This document shows positions 1-5,624 of a stretch of DNA of 15,917 nt, one piece after another. A program made the position numbers and the translations under genes. This DNA comes from an uncultured Oscillospiraceae bacterium (lineage in GTDB: Bacteria; Bacillota; Clostridia; Oscillospirales; Oscillospiraceae): assembly GCA_944385195.1 (NCBI GenBank), contig CALWWH010000242.1, forward strand, positions 1 through 15,917. Direction: 5' to 3'. Under the pieces are notes generated by a model. The model searched no databases, was not told the DNA's origin, and worked only from the letters and a program-made list of their open reading frames with translations. The number at the start of each line of letters is the position of its first letter. The first letter of the stretch is position 1.

Positions 1-767
1 AAGGTGATGCCATAGATGGTTTCGATACAAGTGGTGTAGATGGAAAAGTCACCGCCGCCAACAAGCTTGAAGTCAACCTCCACGCCGGTGGATTTGCCGA
101 TCCAGTTGCGCTGGATCTCTTTGGTGGACTCGGGCCAGTCAATCTCGTTGAGACCATCCAGAAGTTTTTCGGCGAAAGCAGGCTGATCAATGACCCACTG
201 CATCATGTTCTTCTTGACAACGGGATACCCGCCGCGCTCAGACTTGCCGTCGATGACCTCATCGTTAGACAGGACGGTTCCCAGCTCCTCGCACCAGTTG
301 ACAGGCATCTCGATGCGCTTGGCATAGCCCTTCTCGTAGAGCTTCTTGAAGATCCACTGGGTCCACTTGTAGAACTCAGGGTCAGAGGTGGCAATGACCT
401 TGGACCAGTCGTAGTCAAAGCCCAGCTCCTTGAGCTGAGAAGAGAAGGTCTTAATATTCTCCTGCGTAAAGCTGTTGGGATGATTGCCGGTGGAGACCGC
501 ATACTGCTCAGCGGGCAGACCAAAGGAGTCGTAGCCCATGGGATGCAAGACGTTATATCCCTGCATGCGCTTCATGCGCGACATGATGTCCGTGGCGGTA
601 TACCCCTCAGGATGGCCTGCGTGCAGCCCAACGCCGGAGGGGTAGGGAAACATATCCAGGACATAGTATTTGGGCTTGGAGAAGTCCCAAACATCGGTGT
701 AAAAGGTATTGTGGTCCGCCCAGTATTTATGCCATTTGGCTTCGATGGCAGCAAAATCGTATTTCAT
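1..767 (-). CDS. leuS: leucyl-tRNA synthetase, N-terminal part (3' end cut by window edge)
   Basis: Class I aminoacyl-tRNA synthetase that charges tRNA-Leu in the cytoplasm. The visible 255 codons begin MKYDFAAIEAKWHKYW and carry the ATP-binding HIGH-type motif as HAGH (residues 49-52, within GVGLHAGHPEGYTATD), followed by LHPMGYDSFGLPAEQYA. The first zinc-domain region (VNWCEELGTVL, then SERGGYP) and NWIGKS before the CP1 editing domain are also family hallmarks. The window ends inside the editing domain at its threonine-rich peptide, read here as TTCIET (residues 245-250) instead of the common TTRPDT. The start is fixed by AAGGTGAG at 772-779, four bases upstream of ATG. The gene lies 34 bases after rsfS, which leaves no room for a T-box leader, so regulation from the upstream operon is likely. 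The identification is secure; the C-terminal two thirds, including the KMSKS motif, is outside the window. Confidence 0.97.
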   Translation of the reverse strand, partial: MKYDFAAIEAKWHKYWADHNTFYTDVWDFSKPKYYVLDMFPYPSGVGLHAGHPEGYTATDIMSRMKRMQGYNVLHPMGYDSFGLPAEQYAVSTGNHPNSFTQENIKTFSSQLKELGFDYDWSKVIATSDPEFYKWTQWIFKKLYEKGYAKRIEMPVNWCEELGTVLSNDEVIDGKSERGGYPVVKKNMMQWVIDQPAFAEKLLDGLNEIDWPESTKEIQRNWIGKSTGVEVDFKLVGGGDFSIYTTCIETIYGIT

Positions 768-801
768 GTTACTCACCTTGTTTTGATGTGTTATTTCTCT
801 C

Positions 802-1149
802 TCACAGGCCCAGCTCTATCTTGGTGGCGTCGGCCCAGAGGCGCTCCAGATCATAAAATTTTCGGCTTTCCTCGGTAAATACGTGGACAATGAGGCAGCC
901 AAAGTCCAGAAGCACCCAGCCGCCGGTACGCTCGCCCTCACGGCGGAGCATGGTCTCGCCGGCCTCAGTCAGATCGTGCTCAACTTCGTCGCAGAGGGTC
1001 TTGACGTGGGTGGTAGAGGTGGCGGTACAGATGAGGAAGTGGTTGGCCAGGATGGTCAGGTCCTCGACCTGCAGGAGCTGAATGTCCAGTCCCTTCTTAT
1101 TGTCCAGAGCCTTTGCCGCCATCAGGGCAATTTCTTTCGGTGTGTGCAT
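802..1149 (-). CDS. rsfS: ribosomal silencing factor RsfS (YbeB/Iojap family)
   Basis: A small cytoplasmic protein of 115 residues. The family binds ribosomal protein uL14 on the 50S subunit and blocks joining with 30S, damping translation when nutrients run low. The sequence shows the family hallmarks: HTPKEIALMAAKALDNKKG at the N-terminus, DIQLLQVEDLTILANHFLI (residues 22-40), and the C-terminal block GGWVLLDFGCLIVHVF, then RKFYDLERLWADA (about 77-108). The open frame extends to an ATG at 1191, but that start has no ribosome binding site. The ATG at 1149 has AGGAGG at 1157-1162 with a 7-base spacer and gives the normal family length. It follows the LCP gene after a 128-base gap and precedes leuS by 34 bases; the order LCP-rsfS-leuS is common in Firmicutes. 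Confidence 0.96.
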   Translation of the reverse strand: MHTPKEIALMAAKALDNKKGLDIQLLQVEDLTILANHFLICTATSTTHVKTLCDEVEHDLTEAGETMLRREGERTGGWVLLDFGCLIVHVFTEESRKFYDLERLWADATKIELGL

Positions 1150-1156
1150 TGTGTAT

Positions 1157-1162
1157 CCTCCT
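1157..1162 (-). promoter_or_regulatory. ribosome binding site of rsfS
   Basis: A perfect AGGAGG on the minus strand, 7 bases before the ATG at 1149. It decides between this start and the upstream in-frame ATG codons near 1191, which lack any such site. Confidence 0.85.
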
Positions 1163-1203
1163 GTCTTGTGAAGGGTTCCTCTCTTCATCATTTGACTGTG
1201 CAG

Positions 1204-1231
1204 CAGCCGTTGCCCATCGCCGCATCGGCTG
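1204..1231 (-). other. imperfect hairpin in the LCP-rsfS gap
   Basis: Within the 128-base gap 1150-1277, CAGCCG (1204-1209) can pair with CGGCTG (1226-1231), and an inner TGC/GCA pairing extends the stem across one mismatched position. No T-run follows on the minus strand, so it does not look like an intrinsic terminator. It could be an RNA processing or stabilising structure, or chance in a GC-rich gap. The rest of this gap holds no convincing promoter that I can see. A 5-base stem (GCTTT/AAAGC) also lies close by. Confidence 0.3.
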
Positions 1232-1277
1232 ACAGCTTTGCCAAAGCAGAGCCTGAGGCGGGATTCTGCGCTGCCTA

Positions 1278-2417
1278 TTACCCAATAAAATCATAATACG
1301 TCCCGTCGGCGAATACGATTGCCTGCCCGGATAGGCGCATCATCTCCACATCCGCCAGCGTGATCTCGCGCTCTAAGGGACTATAGCGCTCGTTGATCAG
1401 CGCCAGGGTGTCCAGACCGTAGATGACGTAATAATTCTGACCCTGCAAATAGATGCCGTCGGCACTGCCGGGCATGACATCGGTTTGCAGCTCATCCATG
1501 GAGAGTAGCTTCAGTCCCAGCCAGAGCAAATTGCCTGCCGATAGGTCTGTGACTAGTTCTTCGGACAAGATCGACGCCATACTGCCCAGCTTCGGCAGCT
1601 TATCAATGCGCAGACATTGCTTTGCCAGGGCTTTTAGAAAGTCCTGCTGCACCTCAATACGGCCCAGATCGGCATTATAGTATCCGCTGCGGAAACGCAG
1701 CAAATGCGCCGCCTGGGTGCCGTTGAGTAATTGCTCACCGGGCTGCAAGTCGATGTGCAAGTCCTGCCAGGGGTCGTCGTACTGCATCGCTACGGGCACG
1801 TTATATTGTACACCGCCCAGCAGATCGATCGCCTCGGCAAAGGCCTCAAGGCTTACCAGAGCGTAGCCATCAATAGGAAGGCCCAGCATCTTGCTGACCC
1901 GGTCGCGGAGGTACTCCATCCCTGACTGCCCCATACCGCCGTGGGCATAGAGGGCGTTGAGCTTGGTTGGCGCACCGTCCAGGAGCACCAGGGTGTCGCG
2001 CGGCAGGCTCATGACTGCCGCAGTTCCAGCCTCGGTGTCGATGCCGCAGAGCATAATGGTGTCCGTGCGCACGCCATCCTGGTCCGAACCTGCCAGCAAA
2101 AAGGTGTATTTACCCTCCTTGCGGGGCAGCGTGCTGTCAAAATGCGGGGCCTGCAGGGAGGCGGCGAGCAGCAGGCCCGCCAGCAAAATCAGTCCGAACA
2201 AGGCCGCAAGCCCGATCAATATACCGCGCTGAAAGCCGGTCATACGCCAGGCCCCCGCCGGGAGAATGCCCCGGATACCGGAGCTTTTGGCTCGTTTGAC
2301 GCGCGCCCCGGCCATGGTCAGCCGTTCGGGTTTGGGATTGGATACCGGGCCGCCGACGGTGGTTTCACGCTCACTGGCTGCCAGCTCCTGCCAGATATCT
2401 TCGGCGTCGCGCTTCAT
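1278..2417 (-). CDS. LytR-CpsA-Psr (LCP) family cell-wall glycopolymer ligase
   Basis: A membrane-anchored enzyme of 379 residues. LCP proteins transfer undecaprenyl-linked glycopolymers (teichoic acids or capsule) onto peptidoglycan outside the membrane. A basic and polar N-terminal tail of about 60 residues is predicted to be cytoplasmic. One membrane helix follows (about 64-88, ILIGLAALFGLILLAGLLLA). The LCP domain then shows FLLAGSDQDGVRTDTIML (106-123), SLPRDTLV (137-144), KLNALYAHGG (152-161), LLGGVQYNVPV (199-209), and the arginine cluster LLRFR (239-243) plus DLGRIEVQQDFLKAL (250-264). In many homologues the last motif reads RIxRQQ; here Val takes the place of the second Arg. The start overlaps the stop of nadD-yqeK by ATGA, with GGGAG upstream, implying translational coupling. 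The gene ends in tandem stops, TAA TAG. Its position between nadD/yqeK and rsfS is conserved in many Clostridia. The glycopolymer substrate cannot be told from sequence. Confidence 0.93.
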   Translation of the reverse strand: MKRDAEDIWQELAASERETTVGGPVSNPKPERLTMAGARVKRAKSSGIRGILPAGAWRMTGFQRGILIGLAALFGLILLAGLLLAASLQAPHFDSTLPRKEGKYTFLLAGSDQDGVRTDTIMLCGIDTEAGTAAVMSLPRDTLVLLDGAPTKLNALYAHGGMGQSGMEYLRDRVSKMLGLPIDGYALVSLEAFAEAIDLLGGVQYNVPVAMQYDDPWQDLHIDLQPGEQLLNGTQAAHLLRFRSGYYNADLGRIEVQQDFLKALAKQCLRIDKLPKLGSMASILSEELVTDLSAGNLLWLGLKLLSMDELQTDVMPGSADGIYLQGQNYYVIYGLDTLALINERYSPLEREITLADVEMMRLSGQAIVFADGTYYDFIG

Positions 2418-3598
2418 CGCTGCATCTCCCGCATCCAGGACAGTGTCTGGGCTGTCATCGGATCTGGTTCAATGTGCTGCTCGTGCAAATGTTCCAAACT
2501 TCGCTCCATGGCGAAAATCATACCCTTGTCCAGGTCTTCAAAAGCGAGACTGCGCTTTTTCTCAACACCCGGGTAGTCCCGGCTTGGTTCGATGATATCG
2601 GCGGTGAAGATCACCTTTTCCAGGGTGGTCATACCGGGATGGCCGGTGGTGTGCCAGCGGATCGCCTCGCAAACTTCGGCACACTCGCCGAAAACCCGGT
2701 CTGCGACCAGGGACCCGGTAAGAGCGTGCAGCAGCTGCGGCTGCATGGCCTTGATTTGTGCATCCATCATACCATAATCTGCACACAATTGCAACTGCAT
2801 GGGCGTATCCAGCGCCTTGGTCACGTCATGGAGCAGTGCAGCCCGGGCTGCCAGCGTTTCATCGACGCTGTTCTGTCTGGCCAGTGCCACTGCTGTCTCG
2901 CGGCAGCCAAGCACATGGGGAATCCGGCGCTTTTTGTGCAGCGGCACGATGGTCTGTGCCAGATCTTCCAGGGACAGACGCCTGAAATCTGCGGGCTTGG
3001 AGTATAAATTCAGATCTTTCACCGCTGCGGAGACCTTGGGCGGCAGCAGGCTGCCGGCACAGCCAAAGGCCAACATCTGCCGGACCTCCGTGGAGGATAG
3101 CTCCAGCACTTCGTTGGCCAGGATGTGGACCTTTGTGCCAAATTCGCGCTCTAATCGCTGCTTCTGCGCGGAAATATCTTCTTCATTCCGGTCGGTGCGG
3201 GCAGCGAAGACGATCTGAGCCATCTGACAGATTTGCGCGGCTTGATACCAGCGGTGGAGGCTCAGGAACATATCGGTCCCCAAGATGAGGAACAGCTCAT
3301 CCTCCGGGTAGACATCGCGCAGCTGCCGCAGGGTGTCCACAGTGTAGCTGGGGCCCTCCCGGCGCAGCTCGATGTCCAATACCTCGGCCCATTCCAGATC
3401 AGCCACAGCCAGGCGCGTCAGCAGCAGGCGCAGCTGTGCGTCTGGGGTATGAGCAGGCATCTGCTTATGGGGAGGGTTCGCTGCGGGGACCAGAAATACC
3501 TGATCCAGCGCCAGCGCCTCGCGGGCGGCAACGACCGCCTGGACGTGGCCCCAGTGGGGCGGGTTAAAGCTCCCGCCGAAAATGCCAATGCGCGCCAT
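2414..3598 (-). CDS. nadD: fusion of nicotinate-nucleotide adenylyltransferase (NadD) and YqeK-type HD hydrolase
   Basis: A bifunctional protein of 394 residues. The N-terminal half (about 1-200) is NadD, which joins ATP and nicotinate mononucleotide to deamido-NAD. It carries the nucleotidyltransferase motif GIFGGSFNPPHWGH (5-18), VPAANPPHK (37-45), SYTVDTL (84-90) and the second nucleotide motif SSTEVR (168-173). The C-terminal half (about 205-394) is an HD-domain protein of the YqeK family, characterised elsewhere as an Ap4A hydrolase. It shows H228 (PHVLGCRETA), ALLHDVTK with HD at 257-258, LLHALTG (H291), IRWHTTG (H316), and FTADIIEPSRDYPGV with D334. In most Firmicutes these are two adjacent genes; here there is no stop between them. 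The open frame could start at 3625, but the ATG at 3598 puts the catalytic motif at the usual distance from the N-terminus and lies one base after the yhbY stop. Its 3' end overlaps the LCP start by four bases. Confidence 0.95.
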   Translation of the reverse strand: MARIGIFGGSFNPPHWGHVQAVVAAREALALDQVFLVPAANPPHKQMPAHTPDAQLRLLLTRLAVADLEWAEVLDIELRREGPSYTVDTLRQLRDVYPEDELFLILGTDMFLSLHRWYQAAQICQMAQIVFAARTDRNEEDISAQKQRLEREFGTKVHILANEVLELSSTEVRQMLAFGCAGSLLPPKVSAAVKDLNLYSKPADFRRLSLEDLAQTIVPLHKKRRIPHVLGCRETAVALARQNSVDETLAARAALLHDVTKALDTPMQLQLCADYGMMDAQIKAMQPQLLHALTGSLVADRVFGECAEVCEAIRWHTTGHPGMTTLEKVIFTADIIEPSRDYPGVEKKRSLAFEDLDKGMIFAMERSLEHLHEQHIEPDPMTAQTLSWMREMQR

Positions 3599-3599
3599 A

Positions 3600-4028
3600 T
3601 CAGCCGCCGCGGTTTTCGCGGGCAATACGGCGCTCTATGGCTTTTTGCACTGCCTGCTCGTGGAAATACTGGTTGCGGCGCTCACGTTCGCTGCGCTTGG
3701 CCTCGCGGCGGGCGCGGACGCCCTCACGAACCGGGTTTTTCTTGAGCTTGGCCTTAACCTGCTCCGGGGCTTTCTTATAGAGTACAAAGATGGCGCCAAT
3801 GCACTGGACCCCGTCGGCGCCGGTGGCCTGGCACAGGGCGTCACAGACCTCGCGGGCGGTCATACCAGCGCTCTCCAGTACTTTGCCCTTGACCAGCTCC
3901 CGGGCAGCCAGGGCCTGCCTGGTCTGCTCGATCACAGCCTCGGTGACGCCGCCCTTGCCAACGTGCAGGATGACCTCGGTGGTGTTTGCCTGGCCGCGCA
4001 GGGCGGCTCTGTCTTTACTGCTCAGCAT
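3600..4028 (-). CDS. yhbY: YhbY-family CRM-domain RNA-binding protein (ribosome assembly)
   Basis: A cytoplasmic protein of 142 residues. CRM-domain proteins such as YhbY associate with pre-50S particles and help assemble the large subunit. The domain spans about 1-95: LSSKDRAALRGQAN at the start, the RNA-contacting GxxG loop as HVGKGGVTE (22-30), then LAARELVKGKVLE (40-52) and IGAIFVLYKK (77-86). The usual family length is near 100 residues; here a tail of about 45 residues very rich in Arg and Lys (VRARREAKRSERERR) follows and probably adds RNA affinity. The start at 4028 matches the family N-terminus and has GGAGGG at 4037-4042 with an 8-base spacer; the longer frame up to 4118 is shadow of rdgB. 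The gene overlaps the end of rdgB by 14 bases and ends one base before nadD. Confidence 0.94.
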   Translation of the reverse strand: MLSSKDRAALRGQANTTEVILHVGKGGVTEAVIEQTRQALAARELVKGKVLESAGMTAREVCDALCQATGADGVQCIGAIFVLYKKAPEQVKAKLKKNPVREGVRARREAKRSERERRNQYFHEQAVQKAIERRIARENRGG

Positions 4029-4620
4029 GCAGCAGTCCCTCCAATTCTTTTTCCAGTGCCGCCAGGGCGAAAGCCCGGTGACTGATCTCGTTTTTGCGCT
4101 CTGGGGCCAGCTGAGCAAAGCTTACGCCCTCTTCTGGACACCAGAACAGCGGGTCGTAGCCAAAGCCGCCCTCGCCAACGCCCTCGCGGAGGATCTCACC
4201 CTCGCAGGTGCCCAGCGTGTCGATGCGCCGTCCGTCGGGGAAGCAAAGGCAGATGGCCGCCACATAGCGGGCCGTGCGCTGCCCATCGGGGACGCCAGCC
4301 ATGTTTTTGAGCAGCAGCTCGTTGCGGAACGCGTCTGAGGCCTCGTGATCACCGCCATAGCGGGCCGAATAGATGCCAGGTTCGCCGTTTAACGCGTCGA
4401 CTTCCAGGCCGGAGTCATCGGCCACGGCGGGCAGGCCGGTAGCATCCATGACTGCCTTGGCCTTGAGATAGGCGTTTTCGCTGAAGGTAGTGCCAGTCTC
4501 CTCGACATCCAGGTCGTAGCCCAGGACCTGCTGGGGGATGGCCTCTATACCAAATTTGGACAAAATCTGCGTCATCTCACGGATCTTATGGGCATTCCGT
4601 GTTGCCAATACCATTTTCAT
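4015..4620 (-). CDS. rdgB: RdgB/HAM1-type XTP/dITP diphosphatase
   Basis: A cytoplasmic pyrophosphatase of 201 residues that hydrolyses non-canonical purine triphosphates (dITP, ITP, XTP) to monophosphates, keeping them out of DNA and RNA. Motifs: LATRNAHKIREM (5-16) for phosphate and metal binding, ETGTTFSENAYLKA (41-54), VADDSGLEVDALNGEPGIYS (67-86) with the catalytic Asp region, GEGGFGYDPLF (149-159), and SHRAFAL (180-186) for base recognition. The length fits the family. The frame is open to 4662, but the ATG at 4620 puts VLATRN at the N-terminus and has GAGGTGA at 4626-4632, which overlaps the last codons of ftsY. It sits 10 bases after ftsY and overlaps yhbY by 14 bases, so these three genes are probably translated together. 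Confidence 0.97.
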   Translation of the reverse strand: MKMVLATRNAHKIREMTQILSKFGIEAIPQQVLGYDLDVEETGTTFSENAYLKAKAVMDATGLPAVADDSGLEVDALNGEPGIYSARYGGDHEASDAFRNELLLKNMAGVPDGQRTARYVAAICLCFPDGRRIDTLGTCEGEILREGVGEGGFGYDPLFWCPEEGVSFAQLAPERKNEISHRAFALAALEKELEGLLHAEQ

Positions 4621-4630
4621 TCTCGTCACC

Positions 4631-5533
4631 TCAGATGAGAGCTTCCACGAAGCTCTCAGCATTGAAGGGCATCAGATCATCGATCTGCTCGCCAACACCG
4701 ATGTATTTGACCGGCACTTGCAGCTCACGAGCCACAGCGATGACGATGCCGCCCTTGGCTGTGCCGTCCAGCTTGGTCAGCACAAGGCCGGTTACGCCGG
4801 CGATTTCCTTAAACTGGCGGGCCTGCTGCAAGCCGTTCTGACCAGTGGTGCCGTCCAAAACCAGCAGGACCTCTTTGCGGGCTTCGGGCAGCTCCCGGTC
4901 CAGAATGCGGGCAATCTTGCCCAGCTCATTCATCAAATTCTGCTTGTTGTGCAGCCGGCCGGCGGTATCGCAGAGTATGACATCGCTGCCGCGGCTGCGG
5001 GAGGCAGCGATGGCGTCAAAGACCACGGAGCCGGGATCGGCCCCCTCATCCTGACGGACGATGTCAACGCCGGCACGGCCCGCCCAGATCTCCAGCTGGT
5101 CGGCAGCAGCGGCGCGAAAGGTGTCCGCAGCGCAGAGCAGAACGCGCTTGCCCTCGTCTTTGAGGATATGGGAGAGCTTCCCGATGGTGGTGGTCTTGCC
5201 GACGCCATTGACGCCGATGACCAGGACGACGGTGGGCTTGGTATCCATGGGGATGGTGGTCTGACCGACGTTCAGCATCTGAACCAGGATCTCCCTTAGG
5301 GCCAGCTTGGCCTCTTCGGGAGTTTTGAGCCTACGCTCTTTGACCAGATCGCGCAGCTGCTCCACGGCCTCAGCGGCAAGGCCTGCGCCCAGGTCGGCGA
5401 GAATCAGGCCCTCTTCCAGCTCGTCATAGAAATCATCGTCGATCTCAGACATCGAGAATACATTGCCCAGGGTCGACTCCATGGCCTTTTTGGTCTTTGC
5501 CAGGCCGGATTTGAGTTTATCGAGAAATCCCAT
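4631..5533 (-). CDS. ftsY: signal recognition particle receptor FtsY
   Basis: A GTPase of 300 residues that docks SRP-bound ribosomes at the inner face of the membrane for co-translational insertion. It consists of a short, basic, probably membrane-associating N-terminus (MGFLDKLKSGLAKTKKAM), an N domain of four helices (about 25-95) and the GTPase domain. The GTPase domain has G1 GVNGVGKTTT (107-116), DTFRAAAADQLE (137-148), DTAGR (189-193), TKLDGTAKGG (253-262) and YIGVGE near 277-282. The long acidic A domain of the E. coli protein is absent, as is normal in Firmicutes. The ATG at 5533 has GAGGAG at 5543-5548. It lies 91 bases after smc, an order (smc-ftsY) conserved in Firmicutes; here, instead of ylxM-ffh, rdgB and the yhbY-nadD group follow. 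Confidence 0.98.
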   Translation of the reverse strand: MGFLDKLKSGLAKTKKAMESTLGNVFSMSEIDDDFYDELEEGLILADLGAGLAAEAVEQLRDLVKERRLKTPEEAKLALREILVQMLNVGQTTIPMDTKPTVVLVIGVNGVGKTTTIGKLSHILKDEGKRVLLCAADTFRAAAADQLEIWAGRAGVDIVRQDEGADPGSVVFDAIAASRSRGSDVILCDTAGRLHNKQNLMNELGKIARILDRELPEARKEVLLVLDGTTGQNGLQQARQFKEIAGVTGLVLTKLDGTAKGGIVIAVARELQVPVKYIGVGEQIDDLMPFNAESFVEALI

Positions 5534-5576
5534 TTGCGTTTGCTCCTCTTAAATGTTATCTAAAAATGTGACTGGC

Positions 5577-5609
5577 TGTCCCCCTTGCGTCTGCGTAAGG
5601 GCAGAGACA
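5577..5609 (-). other. hairpin in the smc-ftsY gap
   Basis: The 91-base gap 5534-5624 holds an inverted repeat: CCCTTGCG (5582-5589) and CGTAAGGG (5594-5601) around a 4-base loop, with an outer TGTC/GACA pairing (5577-5580 with 5606-5609) across a bulge. In the transcribed (minus) strand one stem position is an A-C mismatch. No T-run follows closely; a TTTTT lies about ten bases beyond. It is a weak candidate for attenuation or mRNA processing between smc and ftsY rather than a full terminator. Confidence 0.35.
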
Positions 5610-5624
5610 AGCGGCTTTATTTGT

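Noticed and set aside
768..801. T-box leader for leuS
   Set aside because: Only 34 bases separate rsfS from leuS, far too few for a T-box, and no specifier or terminator hairpin is present.
1150..1191. N-terminal extension of rsfS from the upstream ATG codons
   Set aside because: It has no binding site upstream, it is absent from the family, and the ATG at 1149 has a perfect AGGAGG.
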